Origin: Chitinophagaceae bacterium
GTDB taxonomy: Bacteria; Bacteroidota; Bacteroidia; Chitinophagales; Chitinophagaceae
DNA length: 39,617 nt
Direction: 5' to 3'
Assembly: GCA_027486835.1 (NCBI GenBank)
Contig: JAIXOJ010000101.1
Span: forward strand, 1-39,617
Shown: piece by piece, positions 27,217 through 35,801 of the stretch
Position numbering within the stretch: position 1 is the first letter of the stretch
How the letters are laid out: each line of letters begins with the position of its first letter
The notes under the pieces: model-generated
What the model saw: the letters and a program-made list of their open reading frames with translations, nothing else
The model's database searches: none
Told to the model about the DNA's origin: nothing
Made by a program: the position numbers and the translations under genes

Positions 27217-28158
27217 TTATAATTTTTTTTCCATTGAAATTAAACTGTCTAGGCATTTTCGATTCCAAATATTTTTATCACCAACTTTAAAACTTGGGAT
27301 ATTTAAAAAATATTTAAACATAGATGTATCTAATTCACTTGCCAAATTCTGTTGTCTTTTATTTTCATATTGGTGGGTAACCCAATATCTTATTCTCTGT
27401 TTAATTTTGAGTCTAATAGATTCAGTTAAATTGACATAAAGATTTGTTATACTATCTTCTTTGCTATATTCATTAGATCCAATCGTAGAATTAAAGGATA
27501 ATTTTGGGTTACTAAAATCTGGAACTGTTTTATTTTTATTTTCTTTTGTAATAGTATCATACACTTTTATAGTATCATAAAATATTATAGTGTCACTAAT
27601 ATGTAAATGACTATACACTTTGTAAGCTGGTTTTCCAGTCATAAAATATTTCAATATTGAGGTTGGAAAAAACTTCAAAAAGCAAATTGCAAAAGCTAAT
27701 CCAATTATAAAAGGCCAAGCAATTGAGAGTTTAGGATATTTTAGAACGTACTTTATCCAATAATGACTAAATGCCCATTTATTATTCATTACACCTAATT
27801 CTTCAATACTCTTATCATTTGAATTTTCAGAAGATGAATCTCTAGCTTTAGTATCTTCTTTTGTTTCATCTTTAGTTTGCAGAAGATTTCTAATTTTTAA
27901 ATCAGACTCAATTCGAATCAGTAAATTTTTAATTTTATCTATAATTTTTCCTAAATTACCTTTATAAACATTGCTTGTCTTTAAAGTATTACTATTAATT
28001 AAATCAAAATAGTCAGACTTCATGTTTAAAGCCTCTTCATTAAGATTACTCTGATTGTGATGAGAAGTAAAACGTATTACTTTTTCAAGAACATCACTAA
28101 TCTTTTCTTCGTTTAAGAGATTATTTATTTCGATTTTAAAAGCCTCAAAATTTATCAT
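27217..28158 (-). CDS. Single-pass membrane protein with effector-associated-domain-like N-terminus
   Basis: 313 aa from the ATG at 28158 (a GTG at 28194 is in frame). Residues 1-85 are helical, with a pattern of short leading helix, NEEKISDVLEKVI, a middle SDYFDLI helix and a final KIIDKIKNLLIRIES helix. This resembles the effector-associated domain group (EAD11-like) that wires effectors in Bacteroidota conflict systems; the match is by eye only. A Ser/Asp/Lys linker, one transmembrane helix (LSIAWPFIIGLAFAICFLKF) and a C-terminal region of about 150 residues with DTIIFYDTIKVYDTI repeats follow. It overlaps a likely operon: 50 nt after the 305-aa gene and 4 nt before the secreted 281-aa gene. 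Confidence 0.6.
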   Translation of the reverse strand: MINFEAFKIEINNLLNEEKISDVLEKVIRFTSHHNQSNLNEEALNMKSDYFDLINSNTLKTSNVYKGNLGKIIDKIKNLLIRIESDLKIRNLLQTKDETKEDTKARDSSSENSNDKSIEELGVMNNKWAFSHYWIKYVLKYPKLSIAWPFIIGLAFAICFLKFFPTSILKYFMTGKPAYKVYSHLHISDTIIFYDTIKVYDTITKENKNKTVPDFSNPKLSFNSTIGSNEYSKEDSITNLYVNLTESIRLKIKQRIRYWVTHQYENKRQQNLASELDTSMFKYFLNIPSFKVGDKNIWNRKCLDSLISMEKKL

Positions 28159-28208
28159 AGTGTATATCCAATTAATTAAAAGAAAATAAGCCACAAAGAA
28201 TCCCCCCC

Positions 28209-29126
28209 TTAACTCGCCTTCTCCAATTCCAACTCCACTGTAATCTCTTCCTTTTCGCCATTGCGGAAGGTGATGATTTTGGTTTGGGTGATGTAGCCTT
28301 CTGCTGAGAAGGTAACATGGTAGGTGTTGGCTACAAATTCAGAAATGCTGGCCAAACCAGAGATGGTGCTGGTGGCGGTGAGGTCTAATTCTACTATTCT
28401 TACTAGTGCATCTTCGATCAATTCGTCTGTGCCGGCCTTTATAAAAGTGACTACAAAGCGGGTATGATGCACGTTTTCAGCGTAAATAAGGGCATTTTTT
28501 AGGTCTAAAATCAATTGCGGATTGGCTAGGGGGCCAGTGGTAAAACCTGCTTTCACCAGATTTTCAAAGGTTTCCTTGGCTTTTTTGGCCTTATCGAATG
28601 CTGGGAGATAAAGTGCATTAATCGTTTTTTGGGTGGCCCTTGTGGTACTAGGCGATACCTGTAGCGATTTCAATGAATCTAGCGCAGTGGTTGCTGCCTG
28701 TATTTCAACATCGGTAATATCTGTGTGGTCTGTAAGTTCTTTTTTATTAGTTTCTATTACCCCTAAAGTATATTCTGCTAATGTTGTTACATCAACAATA
28801 TTACCCCTGAAGCTAGTTGCAGTAACAGAAAAATCTTGAATGAGCTGATCGTTTTCTTTTTCCTTGGCCCATTCTAACGCTTCTAGGCACATAGCTATTA
28901 TTAACGCTACTAGTTGATTCTTAGCTTTTGTCTTGGTTTTTGTTTGCACTTTGGTGGCATGTGGCCGTTTTTTTCTAGTAATGTCGTCAATTTCTTTTAC
29001 CGAACCTTTTAGATTGTCAATTGCTTTGGGCAGTTGCTTTCTTTTCTTGAGCGTATCAAAATTGTTTTTGATAAAATTCAAAATCTGCTGAAGGATTAGA
29101 TATCTAACCACTAGTTTCTTGTTCAT
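28209..29126 (-). CDS. Helical protein with C-terminal carboxypeptidase-regulatory-like domain
   Basis: 305 aa, no signal peptide. About 225 residues are predicted helical and rich in Lys, Thr and Ala (NLKGSVKEIDDITRKK; ATTALDSLKSLQVSPS). The last 75 residues form a small beta-sandwich (DALVRIVELDLTATSTISG, NTYHVTFSAEGYITQTKII, a final EITVELELEKAS) like the CarboxypepD_reg/PEGA group, usually a structural or binding module. It is the first gene of the unit leading to the membrane protein and the secreted protein. Its ATG lies 8 bp from a 280-bp array of 7-bp repeats, which must occupy its leader or promoter. Function unknown. Confidence 0.7.
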   Translation of the reverse strand: MNKKLVVRYLILQQILNFIKNNFDTLKKRKQLPKAIDNLKGSVKEIDDITRKKRPHATKVQTKTKTKAKNQLVALIIAMCLEALEWAKEKENDQLIQDFSVTATSFRGNIVDVTTLAEYTLGVIETNKKELTDHTDITDVEIQAATTALDSLKSLQVSPSTTRATQKTINALYLPAFDKAKKAKETFENLVKAGFTTGPLANPQLILDLKNALIYAENVHHTRFVVTFIKAGTDELIEDALVRIVELDLTATSTISGLASISEFVANTYHVTFSAEGYITQTKIITFRNGEKEEITVELELEKAS

Positions 29127-29133
29127 GGGGTGT

Positions 29134-29413
29134 AAGTATTAGGTGTTAAGTAATAAGTATTAGGTGGTAAGTATTAGGTGGTAAGTATTAGGTGTTAAGT
29201 ATTAAGTATTAGGTGGTAAGAATTAAGTGTTTAGTATTAGGTGGTAAGTATTAAGTGGTAAGAATTAAGTGTTTAGTATTAGGTGGTAAGTATTAAGTGG
29301 TAAGAATTAAGTGTTTAGTAGTAGGTGGTAAGAATTAAGTGTTTAGTATTAGGTGGTAAGATTTAAGTGTTTAGTATTAGGTAGTAAGTATTAAGTGTTT
29401 AGTAATAGGTGGT
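29134..29413. repeat. Forty tandem 7-bp repeats next to a start codon
   Basis: Degenerate heptamers of the type AAGTATT, AGGTGGT, AAGTGTT, TAGTATT run without interruption for 280 bp, partly organised as 42-bp higher-order units. The array ends 8 bp from the start codon of the 305-aa gene, so unit gain or loss would change its leader or promoter spacing. A few similar heptamers occur near 9355-9390. Confidence 0.9.
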
Positions 29414-29772
29414 AGGTAATCAATTGTATGTGTTATGTAGATAATTTAGAAGTTCAACTTGGTATCTGCGGAGTTTCTTGTATCAATGTTACCCATCTTG
29501 TTTGCATGGATTGATTGTTTAGACTCCAACTATATTTTAAGCCATCTGGTGTGCCGCAAGCGGTTGCGACAATGTTATCAAGACAAATATGACCTAATAA
29601 ATGCTGCATCGGCTGCACAACAAATTTTTGCTCACTTAAAAAGGAGGTTGTGTATAACCGCCAAGTCATTTTGCATTGCTCCAATACATTGTTTGGCATC
29701 GACAAAAGATACTTGCGCATTGATAATGAACGATTAGAAATCGCCCACTTATTCTTTGAAATCGCTAACATA

Positions 29773-30036
29773 AACTTTGCTGACGCTAAGATGAACTTGG
29801 CTGACGCACGCTTAAACTTTGACGACGGTAACGTAAACTTTGCTGACACATACATAAACTTTACCGACTGAAACGAAAACTTGAGTGACACATACATGAA
29901 CTTTATCAACCTAAAAGAAAACTTAGCCGACACATACATGAACTTTGTCAACTCCAACGTGATCTTTGGCGGCAAAGACGTAAACTTGGCTGACAAACAA
30001 GAAAACTTGGCTGACAAAAACGTAAACTTGACTGGA
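29773..30036. repeat. 21-bp tandem array, 12.5 copies
   Basis: Twelve full units beginning AACTTTGCTGAC-like plus a partial one, each exactly 21 bp. Typical units are AACTTTGCTGACACATACAT and AACTTGGCTGACAAAAACGT. On the plus strand they would read as a 7-residue repeat N(L/F)AD(K/T)xx but contain an in-frame TGA at 29868-29870. On the minus strand they give KFxxxSA for the whole array inside a 221-codon frame (29454-30119). No start signal supports either frame. Confidence 0.88.
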
Positions 30037-31093
30037 TTTGACCAAACTTTGATGATCATATTACAGAACGCTACAATCCTTTGACTGAAATTTCCAGCCA
30101 GAAACAGTATTAAGGGCATAGTAATTAACTTTTTGGGTGAACAAAATATCTGAATGGCTTTGGCCTAAAGCCGATGAACATGCTATTGATTGGAAAACTT
30201 TTTTTCGCTACTACTCCACGTTTTTACTTGGAATCGTTTGGGCGTATGTATCGAAAAGTAGTCATAAACTTCCTAGAATTTTCCCCGTGCCGCTAAAATT
30301 GAAATGGGTACTCGATGCAAGTGTTTATCTCCAAAAGGAATAACGCCATTTACCAACTGATGCCTATATGCTTTCCTTAAATCTATCTCTTTTGCTAACT
30401 CTTGTTTGTACTTGACAGCAAAAAAAGAACAACTGAAAATTAAAGCAGGTCAACAACTACAAATGCAATAATTCCTATGGTGTCAAAAATAGGGGATAAA
30501 AGTATAAGCTTGTAGTTTTTTGTTGAAATTGCCCTAAAATTTTTTATACGCTTTTTTCTGGAATGTTTTTTCGAGTGTTGAATAGCCCTGTTTTTTGATG
30601 GGAGAAGCCACTAATTCACGAATGATTTGCGCTGTTTGTGGTGTTACGTGCAAGATCTCTACAGGAAAAGGCGGCTTGCATGCAACGTATCATGGGCTGA
30701 TTCGTGCTTTTGTGGTAATAATAGCGATGCGAAAAATGGTTTACATTGTGTAGCACATTCCTGCAAGAACTCAACTGCGTGTGATTTTGGGGCGGTCAAG
30801 GTTTCCTAGTTGTATAACTTTTGCGGAATTATGACCCCGCCCTTTAAGTACCCCTGGAGAGGGGGAATTGTAGCCCGAGTATTTAGAAACCGACTTGTTT
30901 ACAAAGAAGTTATATAGTAGGTAACATATCCGCTGAAAAGTATAAAAATGAACACATTCAACATTGCTGACTATGCTTAATCCTGTTGCTTTTTAATTTT
31001 CGGAAGTTTCCATCCAGCTAATTTTTCTTCGGCAATCGCTAATTTTTTGGGGAATCATACTTTGCCCTTGAATTTATTCAGCGATTGGTCAAG
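30037..31093. other. Gene-poor region with decayed sequence
   Basis: No complete gene supported. A 68-codon plus-strand frame at 30137-30343 (GTG start) has no recognisable family. A possible minus-strand pseudogene lies at 30534-30801. The rest is AT-rich and shows no copy of the window's repeats until the element at 31094. Confidence 0.5.
30534..30801 (-). pseudogene. Possible frameshifted gene fragment, family unknown
   Basis: On the minus strand one frame reads SHAVEFLQECATQCKPFFAS and, after a shift near 30665, another reads PVEILHVTPQTAQIIRELV followed by KKQGYSTLEKTFQKKAYKKF and a stop. Both parts have protein-like composition and would join into one fragment. The second part loosely recalls the linker helices of AraC-type regulators, but this is weak. 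It may be non-coding. Confidence 0.25.
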
Positions 31094-31184
31094 GGTGCAT
31101 AAACGTTTTTCGCACTCTTTAGTTAAACCTCACCCCAAGCCCTCTCCGAAAGGCGAGGGGTAACACGAAAAACTTTTATGCATC
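31094..31184. mobile_element. MITE-like element, copy D
   Basis: Same ends (GGTGCATAAACGTTTTTCG and CGAAAAACTTTTATGCATC) and core (TTAAACCTCACCCCAAGCCC) as the other copies. No convincing target duplication remains, so it may be older or rearranged. It lies downstream of the DsbD gene. Confidence 0.82.
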
Positions 31185-31234
31185 AAATAAGGTTAGCTAG
31201 GGGGCTAAACATATTACGTACACTCTTTTTATTT

Positions 31235-33235
31235 CTACTTCCCCTTATCAAAAGCTGCTTTTACGTTATCTAAGTGTTTGATAAATTTATTTACATCGGG
31301 GTCGTAGCCGTATTTGATATCGCTGAGGGGATTTCCTTTTAGGTCTAAAAACATGTATAGGGGCTGTGCATTGAAACCAAACTTAGTGATTTCGTAGTCG
31401 AGATTTTTTTCGCCTACGGTGTTGATTTTTTGCCCTTTGCTGCTAATTTTCTGTTCTTCGTCGGGCAGTTCGGTGCGCTCATCCACATACAGGCTTACCA
31501 AAACGAAATTATCTTTTATCCGCTTTAGCACGGCTTCGTTTTTCCACACTTGTTCTTCCATTTTTCGGCAATTGGCGCAGGAATGGCCCGTAAAATCAAG
31601 CATTAATGGCTTATTGGCTGCTTTGGCGGCGGCCATGGCTTCGTCTATATCAAAATATGCCTTTAAGCCAAAGGGTACATGCAGCTTATCTGTGTACTTT
31701 TTGGGTTCTAAACTTGGGCTAATGCCCACACTGGTAACTCGCGTACTTGCGGCGGAGGATGTATTGCTGTACTTAAGGTTGTCGAGGTTAAAATCTTGGG
31801 TGGTGGCGGGTGGTATTAATCCACTTAACGGTTTTAGCGGAGCGCCCCACAAACCGGGCACCATGTATAGCGCAAAACTAAATGAGAAGATGGCAAAAAA
31901 TAATCGGGGTACAGATACATATTTTAGGGGGGCATCGTGGGAAAATTGGATTTTACCCAACAGATAATTTCCAAGCAAAAAGAAAATGACAATCCAAGCA
32001 ACCAAAAACACATCCCTATCTAGCAGGTGCCAATGATAAATAAGGTCCACACTGGACAAAAACTTAAGGGCTAACGCTAGTTCAATAAACCCGAAAGCCA
32101 CTTTTACCGAATTTAACCAACCACCGCTTTTGGGTAGGTTTCGCAACATGGATGGAAAGAAGGCAAACAAAGAAAAAGGTAGTGCTAACCCCATTCCAAA
32201 GCCGAGCATACCAATTATGGGTGCTATTCGTACACCTTGGCTGCTTGTTTGGCCAAGCAATGTGCCTACAATTGGCCCTGTGCAAGAGAAGGAAACTATA
32301 ACTAAGGTTAAGGCCATAAAAAATATTCCAGAAAGCCCCCCCTTGCTGGCTTTTTCATCGGCCTTGTTAGCCCAGCTATTGGGCAAATTAATTTCAAAAG
32401 CACCAAAAAAAGAAATGGCAAATACTAAGAAAATAACAAAGAAGAGCAGGTTAGAAACGGGTGAGGTAGCGATGGTGTACAATACGGTTTCACCAAAAAT
32501 GAGGGTTAGTATGAGGGTGGGTATTGTATATATCCCGATGATTGAAAAGGAGTACACCAGCGCATTTTTTATTCCAGCTTTGTGTGAGCCGCTGCGCTTT
32601 AGAAAAAAACTAACGGTTACGGGTATTAATGGAAATACGCAAGGGGTTAAGATGGCCAACAACCCTGTAAGAAAAGTAAGGATAAAAATGTGCCAGAGTG
32701 ATTCCATGGCAGCTTCGTTAATCGGTGCTTTAGTAATCACGGGTTTGAAAGGAGCAACGGTAACCGAAAATTTTTCCTCGCCAGAAGGAAACTCTTCGCC
32801 TGCCTTGCCTAGCCAAACAAACGTGCCTTTTAGTTTAAAGCTGCTGGATGTGCGTACATGAAGCGGAAAAACAAATTGAACCGAATCGCTTAACAGCCGG
32901 AGAAGGCTACCATTGGGTTGTTTGATTTGCTGGATAGTACCTTTTTCCACTACTTTGTCTTTTGCGTGGAAATAACTTTCGAAGGCAGAATCAAGCTCAA
33001 TAGTTGACCCATAGAGGTCGGCAGCCCCGCCCTTTTTAATGGCAAATAATTGTAAGCCTTTGGGTACAACAGTGTTTACAGTTAAGGTTTGAAAGGAGTC
33101 ATTTACCGCCTTGGTGGTAAAGGTGAAATGAAGTTTTGGAATAGGTTCTTGCCCCCATAAAGAATAGGTAAACAATAACAATACCATCCAACAACCACTT
33201 TTTTTGATGCTCAATAATTTTAGATTCATACTCAT
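31235..33235 (-). CDS. dsbD: DsbD-like thiol:disulfide interchange protein
   Basis: Carries electrons from cytoplasmic thioredoxin across the inner membrane to periplasmic thiol proteins. 666 aa: signal peptide (CWMVLLLFTYSLWGQ); an N-terminal beta domain (about 30-170); eight membrane helices with the redox cysteines in ILTPCVFPLIP and SFSCTGPIVG; and a C-terminal thioredoxin domain with CANC (Cys553, Cys556). The N-terminal domain lacks the Cys pair expected of DsbD-alpha: the corresponding strand reads VWLGKAGEEFPSGEEKFSV. A separate 155-aa protein encoded just upstream has that pair (VCDDEQC). The two genes are 332 bp apart with a mobile element between them. Confidence 0.9.
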   Translation of the reverse strand: MSMNLKLLSIKKSGCWMVLLLFTYSLWGQEPIPKLHFTFTTKAVNDSFQTLTVNTVVPKGLQLFAIKKGGAADLYGSTIELDSAFESYFHAKDKVVEKGTIQQIKQPNGSLLRLLSDSVQFVFPLHVRTSSSFKLKGTFVWLGKAGEEFPSGEEKFSVTVAPFKPVITKAPINEAAMESLWHIFILTFLTGLLAILTPCVFPLIPVTVSFFLKRSGSHKAGIKNALVYSFSIIGIYTIPTLILTLIFGETVLYTIATSPVSNLLFFVIFLVFAISFFGAFEINLPNSWANKADEKASKGGLSGIFFMALTLVIVSFSCTGPIVGTLLGQTSSQGVRIAPIIGMLGFGMGLALPFSLFAFFPSMLRNLPKSGGWLNSVKVAFGFIELALALKFLSSVDLIYHWHLLDRDVFLVAWIVIFFLLGNYLLGKIQFSHDAPLKYVSVPRLFFAIFSFSFALYMVPGLWGAPLKPLSGLIPPATTQDFNLDNLKYSNTSSAASTRVTSVGISPSLEPKKYTDKLHVPFGLKAYFDIDEAMAAAKAANKPLMLDFTGHSCANCRKMEEQVWKNEAVLKRIKDNFVLVSLYVDERTELPDEEQKISSKGQKINTVGEKNLDYEITKFGFNAQPLYMFLDLKGNPLSDIKYGYDPDVNKFIKHLDNVKAAFDKGK

Positions 33236-33567
33236 TTCTATTCTAATAATCGGTGTTCCTTATTGGTAAGTTTGATAGGTTTAATATTGGATGATAGGCG
33301 TTAGCTGAATAGTGCAAAAACACTGTACAATTTGGTGCTTAAAAGTTTTTCGTAGTAATCAGTTAAACCTCACCCCAACCTCTCTCCAAATGCGAGCGGC
33401 AAAACGAAAAACTTTTATGCACCCATTCAATTTGGGTTTTATCATCCCTGCAAACTGGCATTGTTCGATGATGGGTTTTACTAAAAAGCTTGAAAATGGC
33501 ATTTTAATTTGGGAAGGTGCTTCAAATAAGTAACAACACTGAAACCCAAAAATCCATTATTCAAGGA
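33236..33567. other. Gap between dsbD and the DsbD-alpha-like gene
   Basis: Apart from the element at 33334-33425 nothing was recognised. A 73-codon frame at 33312-33533 crosses the element and is not considered a gene. Confidence 0.5.
33334..33425. mobile_element. MITE-like element, copy E
   Basis: Ends GGTGCTTAAAAGTTTTTCG and CGAAAAACTTTTATGCACC, core TTAAACCTCACCCCAACCTC. It is flanked by TACAATTT (33326-33333) and TTCAATTT (33426-33433), an 8-bp duplication with one change. It separates two functionally related genes. Confidence 0.85.
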
Positions 33568-34035
33568 TTATTGAAGCTTGATATCAAACGATTTTTTGGT
33601 GGGGGGTAAACACTGTTCATCATCACATACCATATACTCCACAGTACCCGTTATATTGGTTTTTACACCAGCAGGCACTTTCACCACTTGGGTAAACACT
33701 ACTTTGTTGGCATAAGAAAGAACATCTGTTTGAAAGTTCTTGTCAAAAGTTTTTTCCAATTTTCCTGTTTCTTTTACCTTACCCACCAAAGTAACCAATG
33801 GGTTTTTGCCAAAAGTGATGTTTGTAGGTATGGGTCCTGCTTTGCCCGTGTTTTGCGAATAAATATGCCAAGGCTTTTTTAATGTTGCGGTAATGACCAC
33901 TTCGAAATTGCTGCCTTTTTTTACGGCAGTATAATTCCAATCGACTGGATTTTTTACCTGAGCCGTAACATCATTGCCTGATAAACTAAACGCTAAAAAA
34001 AATACTAGAATACCCAATAATTGTTTCATAACCAA
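33568..34035 (-). CDS. Secreted stand-alone DsbD-alpha-domain protein
   Basis: 155 aa (an ATG two codons in may be the real start). A signal peptide (QLLGILVFFLAFSLSGNDVTAQ) is followed by one immunoglobulin-like DsbD N-terminal domain: WNYTAVKKGSNFEVVITATL, KPWHIYSQ and TVEYMVCDDEQCLPPTKKSF. Cys137 and Cys142 form the CxxxxC pair that in DsbD-alpha receives electrons from the membrane core. Located upstream of a DsbD whose own N-terminal domain lacks these cysteines, it may supply that step in trans. It follows purQ by 55 bp on the same strand. Confidence 0.85.
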   Translation of the reverse strand: MVMKQLLGILVFFLAFSLSGNDVTAQVKNPVDWNYTAVKKGSNFEVVITATLKKPWHIYSQNTGKAGPIPTNITFGKNPLVTLVGKVKETGKLEKTFDKNFQTDVLSYANKVVFTQVVKVPAGVKTNITGTVEYMVCDDEQCLPPTKKSFDIKLQ

Positions 34036-34090
34036 TCTAAATTTTACTAACCATTATTCAAAATTGAAAATACTAATGGGAAAAGATACC

Positions 34091-34747
34091 CTAATTTAAC
34101 CCTAACAATTGAAACACTTTTAATCCATCGATGTTTCCAAGTTGTGGATTGGTAGCTCTCTCTGGATGAGGCATCATCCCCATTACATTACCTAGCTTGT
34201 TACGAATGCCCGCAATTTCCCTTACAGAACCATTAGGATTACTATCACCAGCAAATGCTCCTTGCTCGTTACAATATTTAAACAATATCTGATTGTTGGC
34301 TGCTAAATCATCCAGCACTTCGTCATTGGCATAATACCTTCCCTCACCATGCGCTATCGGAATTTTGAGCGCATCAGCTTGCTGCTTGATAAACACATTT
34401 TTACAAATGAAGTGTTGATTGGCATTTTTAAGCAATACCCCCGGTAACAATCCACTCTCGCAAAGAATTTGAAAGCCATTACACACCCCCAATACTTTAC
34501 CCCCCTTATTGGCAAAGGCAATAACACTTTGCATCATAGGACTAAAGCGAGCAATAGCCCCACATCTAAGGTAATCGCCGTAACTAAAACCACCAGGCAA
34601 TATGATGCAATCTTCGGTGGAAAAAGCACTGATATCGCTGTCTTTGTGCCAAAGCATAATGGCTTCTTTACCTAAATCTTGTTGAATGGACAATTGCATA
34701 TCTCTGTCGCAATTAGAACCTGGAAAAACCACAATGCCAAATTTCAT
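34091..34747 (-). CDS. purQ: Phosphoribosylformylglycinamidine synthase, glutaminase subunit
   Basis: Class I glutamine amidotransferase that feeds ammonia to PurL in purine biosynthesis. 218 aa. Motifs: FGIVVFPGSNCDRDM at the N-terminus, ILPGGFSYGDYLRCGAIA, nucleophile Cys89 in VLGVCNGFQIL, and the His-Glu pair in MMPHPERATN (His194, Glu196). It is the separate-subunit type, so purL and purS are expected elsewhere. It lies in a same-strand run with a DUF6427-like membrane protein (50 bp upstream) and the DsbD-alpha-like gene (55 bp downstream). Confidence 0.95.
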   Translation of the reverse strand: MKFGIVVFPGSNCDRDMQLSIQQDLGKEAIMLWHKDSDISAFSTEDCIILPGGFSYGDYLRCGAIARFSPMMQSVIAFANKGGKVLGVCNGFQILCESGLLPGVLLKNANQHFICKNVFIKQQADALKIPIAHGEGRYYANDEVLDDLAANNQILFKYCNEQGAFAGDSNPNGSVREIAGIRNKLGNVMGMMPHPERATNPQLGNIDGLKVFQLLGLN

Positions 34748-34797
34748 GTTGATGAATAGTTTATAATTTTTAAATTAATCCCTTGAAGCTGGTTGAA

Positions 34798-35784
34798 CTA
34801 TTGATGGCGGATGAGCCACCAATTGGTGTGTACAATTAGAGCCAAACAAACGAAAAAAAGTAGATTGGGTAGTAATTGTTTCTTTGGATACAAAAAAGCA
34901 TTGCCAATAAATGATGCTAATGGAACTAAACATAGCACTGCAGATTCCATACCGCTTTTGCTAAAAATAAATGGAATGGGTAATGTTATGAATAATAATA
35001 CAATCATTGCAGCCCAGTTTTTTCTAAGCTGAATAATCATTCGTCCATTTTGGATATTCCAAAAATTGAGTCCAATAACCAGCATGATTACTACAAAAAT
35101 CAGTTTTGATGTGAGCCAAATATCAGAATGCCCCACTGGCATGTGTAATTGAATTTTTGGTAACAAATGCACCAGCACAAACAATTTATCATTCAAATAA
35201 ACGATGGACACAAATACATAAATAGGCATGATGATGCCTAATAATAGAATAATCCATTCACTCAGCCGAAAAGGTCGTACAACTGCCAATGCAAAAAATG
35301 CCACGGCTATTAGAATAAATGTGGGGTAGTAACACAAAAAGGAAATGCCTACTGCCAAGCCAGTATTAAACAAGGCTGCTTTTGGCTTTGGGTTGTTGTA
35401 TAATTTGCTCAGAAAGATGTACACCCAAATAACAAATGTGTTGGCAATAATGGCGGTTGAAAAATTAGACCATTGCGGTATAAGTGCAGTGAGCAACACA
35501 TAAGCTAATGCGGTGGTAAATCCTGCATCGTTATACATTTTTAAATCGTTGAGCAACACATTGAGGCGTAACGATTGAAGCAGGATTATAATGATATAGA
35601 GAAAGGATACAAAAACGGTAGGTAAGGGATAAGGATTTCGCTTGACCAATTCCGCTATCAATCCTGTTTCTTCCTGTACATTTATTGTTGTGCCAATAAT
35701 AAACAAATGCGCATGAACCACACAACAAATGAAAATTAAAGAAAGTACACTTACAAAAGATTTATCCTTAAATAAAGAGACCAC
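34798..35784 (-). CDS. Polytopic membrane protein, DUF6427-like
   Basis: 328 aa, almost entirely hydrophobic, about 8-10 transmembrane helices. Segments such as KRNPYPLPTVFVSFL, LNDLKMYNDAGFTTALAYVLL and FLCYYPTFILIAVAFFALAVVRPFRLSEWIILLLG (in pieces) recall the Bacteroidota-only family DUF6427. Function unknown. The frame starts 17 bp after the stop of the secreted 502-aa gene, so the two are probably translated from one mRNA that may continue into purQ. Confidence 0.75.
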   Translation of the reverse strand: MVSLFKDKSFVSVLSLIFICCVVHAHLFIIGTTINVQEETGLIAELVKRNPYPLPTVFVSFLYIIIILLQSLRLNVLLNDLKMYNDAGFTTALAYVLLTALIPQWSNFSTAIIANTFVIWVYIFLSKLYNNPKPKAALFNTGLAVGISFLCYYPTFILIAVAFFALAVVRPFRLSEWIILLLGIIMPIYVFVSIVYLNDKLFVLVHLLPKIQLHMPVGHSDIWLTSKLIFVVIMLVIGLNFWNIQNGRMIIQLRKNWAAMIVLLFITLPIPFIFSKSGMESAVLCLVPLASFIGNAFLYPKKQLLPNLLFFVCLALIVHTNWWLIRHQ

Positions 35785-35801
35785 AGAGAGGGGTTGGTTG
35801 A

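Noticed and set aside
29454-30119. 221-codon minus-strand frame as a real gene
   Set aside because: Open mainly because of the 21-bp array; the flanking parts lack protein-like character. Kept as a repeat and as a finding.
30137-30343. 68-codon plus-strand frame
   Set aside because: GTG start, no recognisable family, no supporting context; cannot be supported as a gene.
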